From Avibacterium endocarditidis (GTDB taxonomy: Bacteria > Pseudomonadota > Gammaproteobacteria > Enterobacterales > Pasteurellaceae): a DNA stretch of 39,095 nucleotides. The position numbers and the translations under genes were made by a program. Below are positions 1 to 10,977 of the stretch, piece by piece. How positions within the stretch are numbered: the stretch's first letter is position 1; each line of letters opens with the position of its first letter. The notes below the pieces were generated by a model. That model had not been told where the DNA came from, made no database searches, and saw only the letters and a list, made by a program, of their open reading frames with translations. The stretch covers positions 1 to 39,095 of the forward strand of contig NZ_PQVI01000081.1 in assembly GCF_002921145.1 (NCBI RefSeq), written 5' to 3'.

Positions 1-9
1 TCACCGCAC

Positions 10-1020
10 TTATTTTTTCTTCGCGTATTTGAGCGAGTCAATGGCTACAGCGAAGATGATAATGCTACCTTTGATAATATATTGCCAATAAGGATTTACG
101 CCGATGTAGGTTAAGCCGTAATTGATCACGGTGAAGATAAGCACCCCTGTGATAACGCCGATCACTGTTCCCACGCCGCCTGCAAAGGAAACGCCCCCTA
201 CCACACAAGCGGCAATGGCATCAAGTTCGTACATAAAACCAAGGTTGTTGGTAGTACTGCCGATGCGTCCTGCTTCAAGCATACCGCCAAAGGCATAGAA
301 TACCCCTGCAATCATATAGATAACAACAAGGTTGCGGGTTACGTTCACGCCTGAAACACGCGCGGCTTCTGGGTTACCACCAATGGCAAAGATGTTTTTG
401 CCGAAGCGGGTTTTATTCCATAAGATCCATACAAATAGCGAGCAAATTGCGGCATAAATGGTGATGTAGGAAAGTTTAAAGCTACCTAAGCGGAAAAAGC
501 CTTGCGCAAAGGTGGAGAATTGTTCGTTAAAGCCTGCAATTGGTGATGATCCCACTGCGTCATAGTAAAGGGAGTTGATCCCGTAAACGATGATCATCGT
601 TCCCATTGTGGCAATAAATGGCGTTACATTAAGGTAGGCAATCACTACGCCATTGACTAATCCAATCACTGCGCCAATGGCACAAACGATAAGAATAACC
701 ACAGGAATTGGGATTTCAGCAAGATCAGGGAACACACGGTTCATATTATCCATTGCTTGCAAAAGCGTAGCTGAAATTACCGCGGCAAGCCCCACTTGAC
801 GCCCTGCGGATAAATCCGTGCCTTGGGTTACCAACAAGCCTGCCACGCCAAGGGCGATGATTAAACGCACGGAAGATTGGGTGAGAATGTTACTAAAATT
901 TCTTAAACTCAAAAAGCTGGAGTCTTGCATAATGATAATGCCAAGAAGCACCAACAGCACAAAGTAAATAGCATTTTGCTTAAGGAAATCTAGCGATTTA
1001 TTTTGTTTTAAAGCTGACAT
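10..1020 (-). CDS. mglC: Galactose/methyl-galactoside ABC transporter permease MglC
   Basis: This is the inner-membrane permease of the Mgl high-affinity galactose importer, which works with the ATPase MglA and the periplasmic binding protein MglB. The 336-residue protein has the length of E. coli MglC and is a chain of hydrophobic segments. It contains the RbsC/MglC-family stretch around residues 205-280, including GGNPEAARVSGVNV and a glycine-rich AACVVGGVSFAGGVGTVIG. The ATG is preceded by a GAAGGAAA-like ribosome site in the 18-base gap after mglA. It is the last gene of mglBAC. An uptake signal overlaps its stop codon at 3-11. The only real alternative would be another sugar permease of the same family, and the mglA/mglB context argues against that. 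Confidence 0.95.
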   Translation of the reverse strand: MSALKQNKSLDFLKQNAIYFVLLVLLGIIIMQDSSFLSLRNFSNILTQSSVRLIIALGVAGLLVTQGTDLSAGRQVGLAAVISATLLQAMDNMNRVFPDLAEIPIPVVILIVCAIGAVIGLVNGVVIAYLNVTPFIATMGTMIIVYGINSLYYDAVGSSPIAGFNEQFSTFAQGFFRLGSFKLSYITIYAAICSLFVWILWNKTRFGKNIFAIGGNPEAARVSGVNVTRNLVVIYMIAGVFYAFGGMLEAGRIGSTTNNLGFMYELDAIAACVVGGVSFAGGVGTVIGVITGVLIFTVINYGLTYIGVNPYWQYIIKGSIIIFAVAIDSLKYAKKK

Positions 1021-1038
1021 AATTCATTTCCTTCTAAA

Positions 1039-2562
1039 TTAGAGATATTTCGCTGCAAGTTGCAGAATTTCTTCTTGCGAAGTTTTTGCGGTTTCAACAA
1101 TGCCCGCCACTTTTCCGTTACTCATCACCAAAATTCGGTCAGTTACGCCTAACAGTTCTGGCATTTCAGAAGAAATCATAATAATGCCTTTGTCCTTTTT
1201 AGCGAGTTCCATAATCAGTTGGTAAATTTCAAATTTTGCCCCAATATCAATGCCGCGTGTGGGTTCATCAAGCATTAAAATTTCAGGCTGAGTGAGCAAC
1301 CAACGGCCGATAACCACTTTTTGCTGGTTTCCGCCCGAAAGCGATCCGATGGTGGTTTTGTGCGATGGCGTTTTCACGTTCATTGCATCGATCACCCATT
1401 GGGTGTCGCTTTTCATTTTTTCACCACTTAGTAAACCAAGCCGCCCTAAATAAGATTTCATATTTGAAATCAAGGAGTTAAATTCAATATTTAGGTTAGC
1501 ATAAATCCCTGTGGAACGGCGTTCTTCCGTGACCAACGCAAAACCGTTATTAATAGCTTCAAGTGCGGTACGATTTTTCATTGTTTTTCCGTGCAATTTA
1601 ATTTCGCCCGTTTTACGTTCACGCACGCCGAAAATGGTTTCCACAATGTCCGTGCGTTTTGCTCCAACAAGTCCTGCGATGCCAAGAATTTCCCCTTTAC
1701 GAAGCTGGAAGCTGACATCTTGAATAGAAGGTTGGTTCAGTGCCGTTAGGTGTTCCACTTCTAAAATCACTTCTTGTGGCGTGTTGGTTTTTTCAGGGAA
1801 ACGTTGCGTGAGTTCACGCCCTACCATCATTGCCACAATTTCGTCCATCGTGCTGCCTTTGACTGGCACGGTGTTGATCCATTTACCATCGCGTAAAATG
1901 GTAATTTCATCGCAAATTTTGAAAATTTCGTCCATTTTGTGCGAAATATAAATAATCCCACAGCCACGATTTTTTAATTTCTCGATGATCTTAAATAAAT
2001 GCTCCACTTCTTTTTCAGATAGTGATGAAGTGGGTTCGTCCATAATCACAATTTTTGCGTTATAAGAAAAAGCCTTTGCTATTTCAATCATTTGCATTTG
2101 TGAAACAGAGAGATTTGCCACTTTTTCTTTCGGATCAACATCAATATCCAATTCATCAAAAATGGCTTTGGTGTCGCGATACATTTTGCCGTGATCGACA
2201 AAAACCCCTTTCAGCGGATAGCGTCCAAGCCAAAGGTTATCCATTACATTACGCTGACGTACCAGATTGAGTTCTTGGTGAACCATTGAAATGCCGTTTT
2301 CCAGCGCTTCTTTTGAGGTTTTAAAATTAACGGGTTGATTTAAAAAGAGAATTTCCCCTTCATCTTTGGCGTAAATGCCGAATAAGCATTTCAGTAAGGT
2401 GGATTTGCCCGCACCGTTTTCTCCCATTAATGCGTGAACAGAATGAGAACGAACGGTGAGATTTGCCCGATCTAGGGCTTTAACACCGGGGAAAGTTTTG
2501 CTTACGTTCGTCATTGTAAGCAGCACTTCTTGGTGGTTTGGCGTTTGTGTTTGTACTGTCAT
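1039..2562 (-). CDS. mglA: Galactose/methyl-galactoside ABC transporter ATP-binding protein MglA
   Basis: This is the cytoplasmic double-ATPase subunit that powers galactose import through MglC. From the chosen start it has 507 residues, matching the family. The N-terminal domain carries Walker A (GENGAGKST), a degenerate signature (SVSQMQM) and Walker B ([10 protein letters not shown]). The C-terminal domain has a degenerate Walker A (GLVGAKRTD) but a good signature (LSGGNQQK) and DEPTRGID, the usual asymmetry of sugar-importer ATPases. The longer open frame begins ten residues upstream. I chose the ATG at 2562 because GAGG lies 6-7 bases before it and because MTVQTQ fits the family start. 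It lies between mglB and mglC on the same strand. Confidence 0.95.
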   Translation of the reverse strand: MTVQTQTPNHQEVLLTMTNVSKTFPGVKALDRANLTVRSHSVHALMGENGAGKSTLLKCLFGIYAKDEGEILFLNQPVNFKTSKEALENGISMVHQELNLVRQRNVMDNLWLGRYPLKGVFVDHGKMYRDTKAIFDELDIDVDPKEKVANLSVSQMQMIEIAKAFSYNAKIVIMDEPTSSLSEKEVEHLFKIIEKLKNRGCGIIYISHKMDEIFKICDEITILRDGKWINTVPVKGSTMDEIVAMMVGRELTQRFPEKTNTPQEVILEVEHLTALNQPSIQDVSFQLRKGEILGIAGLVGAKRTDIVETIFGVRERKTGEIKLHGKTMKNRTALEAINNGFALVTEERRSTGIYANLNIEFNSLISNMKSYLGRLGLLSGEKMKSDTQWVIDAMNVKTPSHKTTIGSLSGGNQQKVVIGRWLLTQPEILMLDEPTRGIDIGAKFEIYQLIMELAKKDKGIIMISSEMPELLGVTDRILVMSNGKVAGIVETAKTSQEEILQLAAKYL

Positions 2563-2580
2563 ATCCAACCTCATACAAAA

Positions 2581-2597
2581 GGGGAGCAATGCTCCCC
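2581..2597. repeat. Perfect hairpin between mglB and mglA
   Basis: GGGGAGCAATGCTCCCC folds into a 7-8 bp GC-rich stem with a tiny loop and lies between the mglB stop and the mglA start. There is no U-tract on the minus strand, so it does not look like a full terminator. By analogy with other binding-protein operons, it may protect the 3' end of mglB mRNA and allow more MglB than MglAC; that role is inferred. Confidence 0.7.
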
Positions 2598-2611
2598 TAG
2601 CAATAGCACAA

Positions 2612-3605
2612 TTATTTTAAGAATTCATTTAAGTTATCCGCGTCCACACCAACATAAGGAATACGCACAACTTTGCTTTCTAATTTCCATTGTGTGCCTT
2701 CTGTGGCTGGTTTTTCATTCGCCAGATTATTAGCTAATTGCACCACGGCTTTACCTTGGTTTACACCGTCATTTAACACAGTCCCTGTGATTTCGCCTTT
2801 CTTGATAAGCTGTAACACTTCAGGCAAGGCGTCCACACCAAAGATAGGCAGTTTTTTACCGTGCGCTTTCGTGGCTTCCAATGCCCCCATTGCCATTCCG
2901 TCATTGTTAGAAATAATCACTTCAATATCGTTCGCTTTGGAGCTAGATAACCACGCGTCCATTTTATCTTTGGCTAATGCTGCGTCCCACATTCCGGTGT
3001 CGATAAAGAGTTGTTCCGTTTCAATGCCGTTTTTATTTAATTCTTCAATCACATATTTGGTACGCGCTTCGGCATCTGGGTGTCCCGGCTCACCTTTTAA
3101 TAAAACATATTGGATTTTACCGTCTTTGTTTAAGTCAAATGCAGGGTTGGCTTTCCAGTGTTTGGTGATAAGCTGCCCTTGAATAACACCAGATTCTTTC
3201 GGGTCAGTTCCCACATAATAAGCCTGTTCATAGCTACCAATGGCTTTTGCACCTGGGTCTTTATTAAAGAACACCACAGGAATATCTTCAGATTTTGCTT
3301 TGCCAATAATGGTTGGTGCTGCCGCAGGATCCACAAGGTTAATGGCAAGGGCTTTCACCCCTTTAGAGATCAACACATCAACTTGGTCATTTTGTACCGA
3401 TTGGGCATTTTGTGAGTCGTTCATTAATAATTCGACATCTTTAAGTGTTTTTCGCTTCTTTATCAATTTCTTGACGCATTAAAGACATAAAATTATCGTC
3501 ATATTTGTAAATAGTTACACCAATGCGGTTCACCGCTTGTGCTGTTGTTGCAGCAAGACCTAAGCCCACAGCAAGTGCGGTGGTTTTTAATACAGTTTTT
3601 TTCAT
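2612..3605 (-). CDS. mglB: Galactose-binding periplasmic protein MglB (interrupted by a +1 frameshift)
   Basis: This is the periplasmic galactose/glucose-binding protein of the Mgl importer. Translation from the ATG at 3605 (AAGGAG 7 bases upstream) gives a signal peptide ([17 protein letters not shown]..., cleavage likely after AQA) and the mature start [16 protein letters not shown]. The frame then stops just after EIDKEAKN. The downstream frame resumes at once with [16 protein letters not shown] and runs intact to 2612, including FGVDALPE and the C-terminal [12 protein letters not shown]. Removing one base from the T5 run at 3449-3453 (A5 in the gene) restores a 330-residue protein that aligns without gap to E. 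coli and Haemophilus MglB. The break is therefore probably a sequencing error. An uptake signal (3573-3581) is read in frame inside the signal peptide. Confidence 0.9.
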
Positions 3606-3707
3606 AGATAGCTCCTTAAATGGATTAAACGATCACGAAGATGTTGTACATACTGCTAAATTTATTTCATACAGCACAAGGATTTGTTGTGAAATAAATT
3701 CAATAAC

Positions 3708-3779
3708 GGCACAGAGCATAACGAAAAACAGCCTATAAGACTGTGATCCCTCTCTCACATTAATGGAAAACGATTACAA
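3708..3779 (-). promoter_or_regulatory. mglB promoter with CRP site and GalS/GalR-type operator
   Basis: Read on the minus strand, a GalR/GalS-like operator TTGTAATCGTTTTCCA (3779-3764) matches GTGKAANCGNTTNCAC at 10 of 13 fixed positions. A CRP-like site lies at 3757-3742 (plus-strand TGTGA-N6-TCTCA, 9 of 10 key bases), and a candidate -10 TATGCT at 3720-3715. If transcription starts near 3708, the CRP site is centred at -41.5 and the operator near -63, the geometry known for E. coli mgl and gal promoters. The motifs are visible; the start site and occupancy are inferred. Confidence 0.7.
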
Positions 3780-3812
3780 AAAAATATTTAAAAATGTGAC
3801 GATGATCATAAA

Positions 3813-4814
3813 TTAATCGCAGGGTTCTGTGGAAAATCGTCTGACTAGGGTGGGGTTAAATTGGGTGTGAATCGGCGTATTAATGCGGTTATCCACCAAA
3901 CTTAACGCCAGATTTGCCGCATAAGTTGCCATTAAATCAATGGGATAGCGAATCGTGGTGAGCTTAGGAATCAAATAACGGGCAATAGGCATATCATCAA
4001 AGCCGATAATAGAAAATTGTTTCGGCACGTTGATATTGTTTTCATTCAGCACCGAAATTGCCCCTGCCGCCATTGTGTCGTTATAGGCCACCACAGCGGT
4101 CAAATCAGAATTGTAGCTCAACAAATGGATCATCGCCTGCTCGCCCCCTTCAAAATCAGGGGAACTGTGCGCAATACGGTGTTCCGCCATTGGCAAATTG
4201 TGCTGCGCAAGGGCATTCAAATAGCCTTGAATGCGTTCCGCCTCATCACTGATTTGGTGATTTGAGCCTATATAGCCAATTTGCTTATGCCCAAGGCGGA
4301 TTAAATTTTCTGTAGCAATAAACGTCCCTTTGGTGTTATCTAGGCTTACGCAGCGATTTTCGTAGCCTTGTACCACGCGATTAATCACCACCATTCCCGC
4401 AATGCGGCTTAAATATTGGCTAAGTTCTTCATCGCTCAAGGCTTTGGTGTGTACCACCAAACAGCTACAACGCTTGCGTAGCAAGGTTTCAATGGCATTA
4501 CGTTCCTTTTCCGCATTATGATAGCCAATGCCGATCAAAATGCTTTTGTTGTGCTGTTCCGCCACTTTATCCACTGCTTTCACTAAAATCGCAAAGAAAG
4601 GATCGGTAACGTCCGTGACCACCACGCCAATGGTGTCAGTGTTTTGCAAGGCAAGGGCTTGCGCATTAGCATTCGGGTGATAGCCCAATTCCTGCACCGC
4701 TTTTTGCACTGCAAGGCGTGCTTTTTCACTGGCGGAAGAATGATTATTCAACACGCGCGAAACCGTTGCCACCGACACGCCCGCTTGTTTTGCTACATCA
4801 CGAATGGTAATCAT
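3813..4814 (-). CDS. galS: LacI-family galactose operon repressor GalS/GalR
   Basis: This is a cytoplasmic repressor that binds paired operators and is released by galactose. The N-terminal helix-turn-helix (residues 3-25, [20 protein letters not shown]) and hinge helix ([22 protein letters not shown]) are classical LacI family. The rest is a periplasmic-binding-like sensor domain ending [10 protein letters not shown]. The start at 4814 was chosen over a 12-residue longer frame because GGGAGAAG sits directly before it and because ITIRDV is the family N-terminus. The protein has 333 residues. It lies between mglB and galT and probably controls both, as well as itself. GalS and GalR cannot be told apart by sequence alone; the symbol follows the mgl neighbourhood. 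Confidence 0.92.
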   Translation of the reverse strand: MITIRDVAKQAGVSVATVSRVLNNHSSASEKARLAVQKAVQELGYHPNANAQALALQNTDTIGVVVTDVTDPFFAILVKAVDKVAEQHNKSILIGIGYHNAEKERNAIETLLRKRCSCLVVHTKALSDEELSQYLSRIAGMVVINRVVQGYENRCVSLDNTKGTFIATENLIRLGHKQIGYIGSNHQISDEAERIQGYLNALAQHNLPMAEHRIAHSSPDFEGGEQAMIHLLSYNSDLTAVVAYNDTMAAGAISVLNENNINVPKQFSIIGFDDMPIARYLIPKLTTIRYPIDLMATYAANLALSLVDNRINTPIHTQFNPTLVRRFSTEPCD

Positions 4815-4845
4815 CTTCTCCCCTAAAAACTCTGCAAATTTACAC

Positions 4846-4891
4846 CGCACTTATCATATAAAGAATTTTCTGTGATTGAAAACGCTTACTT
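4846..4891 (-). promoter_or_regulatory. galS promoter overlapped by a GalS-like operator
   Basis: On the minus strand a -10 TATGAT (4858-4853) lies 18 bases from a weak -35 TTTTCA (4882-4877). A GalS-like operator, TTGAAAACGCTTACTT at 4876-4891 on the plus strand, matches 9 of 13 fixed positions and covers the -35, suggesting autorepression. The predicted start region coincides with an uptake signal at 4844-4852. Confidence 0.5.
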
Positions 4892-4940
4892 TAAAAAATG
4901 AAAACTACATCACAAAAAAATCACACTTTTTTTCTCAATT

Positions 4941-6078
<1,138 letters not shown>

Positions 6079-6142
6079 GATCTGTTGATAACTCAAATGC
6101 ACAATGAATTATCGACAACCACTAAATCGAAGGAGACAACTG

Positions 6143-7300
6143 ATGAACCCACAACAACGAGCAGAACAATTATTTTCCGAAAAATTCCACCGCACTTTTG
6201 ATCTGCGTGTTTATGCTCCTGGGCGTGTCAATATTATCGGCGAGCATACGGATTACAATGACGGCTTTGTAATGCCTTGCGCGATTAATTACGGTACAGC
6301 AGTATGTGGCGCAAAGCGTGATGATAGCCTTTTCCGTGTTTATGCCGCCGATCTTGATGAATTTGACGAATTTGATCTTGCTAAACCCATTGAGCCTAAT
6401 CCCGCCCACAAATGGACGGGCTATGTACGTGGCGTGGTGAAATTTATTCAAGCGCAATGCCCTGACTTCAAACAAGGCGCGGATTTAGTGATTAGTGGTA
6501 ACGTCCCACTTTCTGCGGGGTTAAGTTCTTCCGCTTCGCTTGAAGTGGCGGTGGGGAAATTTTGCCAACAGCTCGCACAACTTCCGCTCAACGATACCCA
6601 GCTGGCGTTAATCGGGCAGCAAGCAGAAAACAAATTTGTGGGCGCGAATTGCGGCAATATGGATCAGCTGATCTCCGCCCTTGGACAAAAAGATCATTTA
6701 TTGATGATCGACTGCCGCAGCCTTGAAACTCAGCCAACCCCTGTCCCTAATGATGTGGCAGTGATGATCGTCAATTCGCACGTTAAACACGATTTAGTGG
6801 CAGGTGAATACAACACACGCCGCGCGCAATGTGAACAAGCGGCAGAATTTTTTGGTGTGAAAGCCTTGCGTGATGTGTCCGTAGAACAATTCGAAAAAAT
6901 GGAAGAAAAACTCACCGCACTTGATCCTATCGTGGCAAAACGTGCCAGACACGTTGTTAGCGAAAATGCACGCGTGCTTGCCGCAGTGGAAGCCTTAACA
7001 CAAGGCGATCTCACAAAACTTGGGCAATTAATGGCACAATCCCACGATTCAGTGCGCGATGATTTCGAGATCACCGTGCCACAAATTGATTACTTAGTCG
7101 AACTGGCTCAGCTTGCCGTGGGTAACACAGGCGGTGCAAGAATGACAGGCGGCGGCTTTGGAGGTTGTATCGTGGTGGTTGCGCCATTGGATAAGGTGGA
7201 CGCCGTGCGTAATATCATCGCAGAAAACTATGAAAAACAAACGGGATTAAAAGAAGATTTCTATGTTTGCACCGCCTCACAAGGGGTCGAAGTATGTTAA
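6143..7300 (+). CDS. galK: Galactokinase
   Basis: GalK phosphorylates alpha-D-galactose with ATP to galactose-1-phosphate. It shows the galactokinase signature [19 protein letters not shown] near the N-terminus, the GHMP-kinase phosphate loop [16 protein letters not shown] and the C-terminal motif [15 protein letters not shown]. The ATG at 6143 is preceded by AAGGAG (6130-6135) and gives 385 residues, the normal length; an open frame 13 codons longer lacks such a site. It follows galT after 64 bases, and its stop overlaps the start of galM. Two uptake signals lie inside the gene (6189 and 6914). Confidence 0.97.
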   Translation: MNPQQRAEQLFSEKFHRTFDLRVYAPGRVNIIGEHTDYNDGFVMPCAINYGTAVCGAKRDDSLFRVYAADLDEFDEFDLAKPIEPNPAHKWTGYVRGVVKFIQAQCPDFKQGADLVISGNVPLSAGLSSSASLEVAVGKFCQQLAQLPLNDTQLALIGQQAENKFVGANCGNMDQLISALGQKDHLLMIDCRSLETQPTPVPNDVAVMIVNSHVKHDLVAGEYNTRRAQCEQAAEFFGVKALRDVSVEQFEKMEEKLTALDPIVAKRARHVVSENARVLAAVEALTQGDLTKLGQLMAQSHDSVRDDFEITVPQIDYLVELAQLAVGNTGGARMTGGGFGGCIVVVAPLDKVDAVRNIIAENYEKQTGLKEDFYVCTASQGVEVC

Positions 7301-8322
7301 GACAATCTCACACAGGGCTTGCGCCAGATGGCAAGCCCTTCAACCTATTTACCCTAACCAATCAACAAGGAATGTGCATTCAATTAATGGATTGGGGCGC
7401 AACTTGGCTTTCTTGCCAAGTGCCTGTTAATGGCGGCTTACAAGAAGTGCTATTGGGCGCGCAAGTGCCTGATTACCTAACACAACAAGCCTATTTAGGC
7501 GTAACCGTAGGGCGTTATGCCAACCGTATTGCCAACAGCCGTTTTCGTTTAAATGGCAGAACGGTTTACCTTAACGCCAATCAAGGCAAACACCAACTTC
7601 ACGGCGGCGAAGGCTTTGATAAACGCCGTTGGCAAGTGGAAAAGTGCGGTGATAATTTTGTCCAATTTTCTCTGTTCTCGCCAGATGGCGATCAAGGTTT
7701 TGTCGGCAATGTGCAAGTGAAAACCACTTATCGCTTAACGGAACAAAATAGCGTTCGCATTGAATTTGAAGCCCTAAGCGATGCAGACACACCGCTTAAT
7801 CTCACCAATCACGCCTATTTTAATTTAGATAACGCAAGCCAAGGCGAGGACGTGCGCGGACATTTTCTGCAACTGAATGCGGACTATTTTTTACCCGTGG
7901 ACGAACAAGGCATTCCGAATGCGCCACTCAAAGCAGTGCAAGGCTCAAGCTTTGATTTCCGCCAAGAAAAAACGCTCGCACAAGATTTCTTACAACAAGA
8001 ACAGCTGCTCACCAAAGGCTATGATCACGCCTTTTTACTCAATAGCACGCAACCTTGCGCTGTGCTAACTTCCAGCAATCGCCAGCTTTCCCTTGCTCTT
8101 TCCACCTCACAACCAGCGTTGCAAATTTACACAGGGAATTATCTGGCTGGCACGCCAAATCGCCTAGGCTATGCTTACCAAGATTATCAAGGCATCGCCC
8201 TTGAACCCGAGTGCCTGCCTGACACCCCAAATCACCCAGAATGGCAAAAATACGGCGGCATTGGTAAGAAAAATCGGCCTTATAAACAATGGATTGAGTA
8301 TCAGTTTGGGGTAAACAATTAA
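7294..8322 (+). CDS. galM: Galactose mutarotase (aldose 1-epimerase)
   Basis: GalM interconverts beta- and alpha-galactose so that GalK gets its substrate. The family features are visible: [26 protein letters not shown] with the catalytic histidine, and [18 protein letters not shown] with the catalytic glutamate. The ATG at 7294 lies inside the end of galK (ATGTTAA, a 7-base overlap), so the genes are probably translationally coupled. The longer open frame starting at 7267 would overlap galK more and lacks support. The protein has 342 residues. It is the last gene of the galactose cluster and is followed by a hairpin between convergent genes. Confidence 0.95.
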   Translation: MLRQSHTGLAPDGKPFNLFTLTNQQGMCIQLMDWGATWLSCQVPVNGGLQEVLLGAQVPDYLTQQAYLGVTVGRYANRIANSRFRLNGRTVYLNANQGKHQLHGGEGFDKRRWQVEKCGDNFVQFSLFSPDGDQGFVGNVQVKTTYRLTEQNSVRIEFEALSDADTPLNLTNHAYFNLDNASQGEDVRGHFLQLNADYFLPVDEQGIPNAPLKAVQGSSFDFRQEKTLAQDFLQQEQLLTKGYDHAFLLNSTQPCAVLTSSNRQLSLALSTSQPALQIYTGNYLAGTPNRLGYAYQDYQGIALEPECLPDTPNHPEWQKYGGIGKKNRPYKQWIEYQFGVNN

Positions 8323-8340
8323 ATGTCTTAGAGTATTTTT

Positions 8341-8375
8341 AGAACTGTAGCGGCAGACTTATAAGCCTGCCGTTC
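8341..8375. terminator. Hairpin between convergent galM and proB
   Basis: CGGCAG (8351-8356) pairs with CTGCCG (8367-8372), and AGAA/TTCT add outer pairs around a bulge. The stem lies between convergent genes but lacks a clear U-tract on either side, so termination is plausible rather than certain. Confidence 0.45.
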
Positions 8376-8434
8376 TGTTAAAAATCGCACATATTATGAT
8401 AACGATGTGCCCATTCGTTTCTGTTAGGGCTTAT

Positions 8435-9538
8435 CTACAACACCACCATATCATCACGATGCACTGCAACAGCGCCGTATTCATAGCCCAAAATTTGCGG
8501 AATATCTTGCGATTTTTTGCCTTTGATTAAATTCAACGCATCGCTGTTGTAACGTGGAATGCCAAGGGCGATAATTTTACCGTTAGGCTGTTGGATTTTC
8601 ACCACTTCACCGCGAGAGAAGCGCCCTTCGATTTGTGCAATGCCTGCTGGAAGCAAGGATTTATGCTGAATTAGCACCGCACTTGTTGCCCCTTCGTCAA
8701 TGATGATCGTGCCTGCAGATGGTGCTGCGAAAAGCCATTGCTTACGGCTTTCAAGGCGATCTGTTTGTACGGTAAATTTTGTGCCGATATTTTCTCCATA
8801 AGCCAGATCCACAATCACATTTGCGCGATTGCCGGGGGCGATAATGGTTTCTACGCCCGAACGGGTGGCAACGTCCGCGGCGATCACTTTAGTGGACATT
8901 CCGCCTGTGCCAAGGGTTGTGCCACTTCCGCCGGCAATTTGGCGAATGTCATCAGTGATTTTTTCCACCACGGAAAGCAATTTGGCTTGCGGATTTTTTC
9001 TTGGATCGCTATCGAACAAGCCTTGTTGATCGGTGAGTAAATAAAGTTGCTCGGCTTGTGCCAAAATGGCCACCAGCGCTGATAAATTATCGTTATCACC
9101 TACTTTAATTTCGGCGGTGGCAACGGCATCATTCTCATTAATTACAGGAATAATTCCGTTATCTAACAAAGCGTTAAGGGTATCCCGCGCATTAAGAAAA
9201 CGCTCGCGATCTTCAATATCAGCACGGCTGAGCAAAATTTGCCCGATGTGAATATCATAAATGGAAAACAGCTGTTCCCAAGTTTGAATAAGCTGGCTTT
9301 GCCCCACGGCGGCTAATAATTGCTTTGATGCAATAGTAGGCGGAAGTTGTGGGTGGTTGAGATAATCGCGCCCAGCCGCCATTGCACCAGAAGTAACAAT
9401 AATAATGCGAAAGCCAGCTTGGTGCAGTTGGGTGATTTGGCGCACAATTTCCATCATATGTGGACGATGAAGCTTGGTTGTGCCTTGGGTTAAGGTGCTT
9501 GTGCCAAACTTCACGACAATGGTTTTCTTTTGTTCCAT
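8435..9538 (-). CDS. proB: Glutamate 5-kinase
   Basis: ProB phosphorylates L-glutamate to gamma-glutamyl phosphate, the first and feedback-controlled step of proline synthesis. The first 250 residues are an amino-acid kinase domain ([15 protein letters not shown], the [11 protein letters not shown] loop, [32 protein letters not shown]). The C-terminal ~90 residues form a PUA domain ([26 protein letters not shown]). At 367 residues it matches E. coli ProB. The upstream site AGGAAAA is only moderate. The next pathway gene, proA, is not adjacent, so proB appears monocistronic here. Confidence 0.95.
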   Translation of the reverse strand: MEQKKTIVVKFGTSTLTQGTTKLHRPHMMEIVRQITQLHQAGFRIIIVTSGAMAAGRDYLNHPQLPPTIASKQLLAAVGQSQLIQTWEQLFSIYDIHIGQILLSRADIEDRERFLNARDTLNALLDNGIIPVINENDAVATAEIKVGDNDNLSALVAILAQAEQLYLLTDQQGLFDSDPRKNPQAKLLSVVEKITDDIRQIAGGSGTTLGTGGMSTKVIAADVATRSGVETIIAPGNRANVIVDLAYGENIGTKFTVQTDRLESRKQWLFAAPSAGTIIIDEGATSAVLIQHKSLLPAGIAQIEGRFSRGEVVKIQQPNGKIIALGIPRYNSDALNLIKGKKSQDIPQILGYEYGAVAVHRDDMVVL

Positions 9539-9656
9539 AAGGGATTTTCCTGTTAATGTTTAATGCGCAAAACCCTATCATTAAATGAGAAAAATTTCAT
9601 TAAATTTTCACCGCACTTTCTATGATTTAAAACAATCTTTATTACCTAAAAAGCGT

Positions 9657-9662
9657 TATAAT
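9657..9662 (+). promoter_or_regulatory. -10 box of the yjjPB promoter
   Basis: A consensus TATAAT lies 35 bases before the yjjP ATG with only a weak -35 match upstream. The predicted mRNA leader is about 27 bases, and no Shine-Dalgarno is visible in it. Confidence 0.5.
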
Positions 9663-9696
9663 ATCGACATTTTTTAATCAACTCATCTTAGCCAAA

Positions 9697-10485
9697 ATGT
9701 CAGAGCAAAGTCGTATTGAACGCCAACGTGAAGTAACAAGGTTATGTATAAAAGTCGCATTAATGCTACTTCAACACGGAGCAGAAAGTGCTGTTGTGGT
9801 ACAAATGTCGCATAGATTAGGACGCGCCTTGGGAATGGACAGTGTGGAATGTGCATTAACGCCCAACGCTGTGATTATCACCACGCTATATCATAATCAT
9901 TGCATTACCACCGCACGCAAAAATGTGGATCAGGGTATAAATATGCATATTGTTACGGAAGTGCAGCGGGTGGTGATTACTGCTGAACGCCGTATTTATG
10001 ATCTGCACCAAGTGAAAAAACGCCTTGAGAAAATTAAGCCGTTTAAATATAACCGCTATCTCGTGGTGCTGATGATTGGCTTATCTTGCGCCTGTTTTGC
10101 CCATTTATCTGGCGGCGATAGTCGGATTTCACTCATCACCTTTGTTGCCGCGGCCGTTGCAATGTTTATTCGCCAAGCTCTTGCCCATCGGCATTACAAT
10201 CCGATTATTGTGTTTTCCATTACCGCCTTTATTGCATCGATTATTTCTGGAATGGCGCTGAAATATCAATTAGGCAATGATCCGCAAATCGCCCTTGCTT
10301 CTAGCGTGCTTTTGCTCGTGCCGGGCTTTCCATTGATTAATTCGCTGGCGGATATTCTCAAAGGCCACGTTGGTATGGGCTTAGGGCGTTGGACGATTGC
10401 CACCATTCTCACCTTTGGCGCGTGTTTAGGCATTGTTTTTGCCCTTGCGCTGTTGAATATTCCCTATTGGGGAGAATTAAAATGA
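9697..10485 (+). CDS. yjjP: YjjP-like ThrE-family transporter, large subunit
   Basis: The N-terminal half is cytoplasmic and carries the DUF1212/ThrE-family block (TRLCIKVALMLLQHGAESA, LGRALGMDSVECALTPNA, GINMHIVTEVQ). It is followed by about five membrane segments from residue 122 on, including LLVPGFPLINSLADILKGH. At 262 residues it is close to E. coli YjjP, which with YjjB has been reported to export succinate. The export function here is inferred from that family. Its stop overlaps the yjjB start (ATGA), as expected for subunits made together. No convincing ribosome-binding site precedes the ATG. Confidence 0.88.
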   Translation: MSEQSRIERQREVTRLCIKVALMLLQHGAESAVVVQMSHRLGRALGMDSVECALTPNAVIITTLYHNHCITTARKNVDQGINMHIVTEVQRVVITAERRIYDLHQVKKRLEKIKPFKYNRYLVVLMIGLSCACFAHLSGGDSRISLITFVAAAVAMFIRQALAHRHYNPIIVFSITAFIASIISGMALKYQLGNDPQIALASSVLLLVPGFPLINSLADILKGHVGMGLGRWTIATILTFGACLGIVFALALLNIPYWGELK

Positions 10486-10946
10486 CCTTATTGCTGAATT
10501 TATTCGATGATATGCTATTCGCCGCCATTCCTGCTGTGGGTTTTGCCTTAGTCTTTAATGTTCCGCCTAACGCATTGAAATATTGTGCAATTTTAGGTGC
10601 CTTAGGACACGGTTTACGGACCTTATTAGTGTATTTTGATGTGCCGTTAGTATTTGCTACGTTTGCAGGAGCCAGTTTAATCGGTTTTATCGGCGTGCAT
10701 TTATCTCATCGTTATCTTGCCCACCCAAAAGTATTTACCGTTGCGGCGATTATTCCGATGATCCCGGGCGTTTATGCTTATAAAGCGATGATCGCCATTG
10801 TGCAAATTCACCATTATGGCTTTTCCGATGTGTTATTTGCCCAAATGATTGATTATTTTATTAAAACTGGCTTTATTTTAGGCGCATTGGTTTTTGGCTT
10901 GGCGCTACCGGGCTTATTGTTCTATCGACAAAAACCTGTAATATAA
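10482..10946 (+). CDS. yjjB: YjjB-like ThrE-family transporter, small subunit
   Basis: This 154-residue membrane protein has about five hydrophobic segments and the ThrE_2-type motif IIPMIPGVYAYKAMI near residue 90. It matches the small subunit YjjB, the partner of YjjP in a two-part organic-acid exporter; the substrate is inferred. The start at 10482 shares ATGA with the yjjP stop and is preceded by GGGGAG. A longer open frame starting at 10389 would run far back inside yjjP and is not supported. It is followed 31 bases later by folA on the same strand, possibly in one transcript. Confidence 0.87.
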   Translation: MTLLLNLFDDMLFAAIPAVGFALVFNVPPNALKYCAILGALGHGLRTLLVYFDVPLVFATFAGASLIGFIGVHLSHRYLAHPKVFTVAAIIPMIPGVYAYKAMIAIVQIHHYGFSDVLFAQMIDYFIKTGFILGALVFGLALPGLLFYRQKPVI

Positions 10947-10977
10947 TAGGCAAGTAAGGTAAATAAAAGGAAAGCAA

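Noticed and set aside
2673-3182. Plus-strand open frame of 169 codons opposite mglB
   Set aside because: It is a shadow of the strongly conserved mglB coding strand and has no promoter or family motif.
3742-3759. CRP site read as TGTGA and TCACA with an eight-base spacer
   Set aside because: CRP needs a six-base spacer. The overlapping TGTGA-N6-TCTCA reading has correct spacing and places the centre at -41.5, so I used that one.
7267-7293. Longer galM start inside galK
   Set aside because: The extra nine residues do not fit mutarotases, and the ATG at 7294 overlaps the galK stop in a coupled arrangement.
10389-10481. Longer yjjB start inside yjjP
   Set aside because: It is read from another frame of yjjP. 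The ATGA overlap start at 10482 has GGGGAG and matches the family N-terminus.
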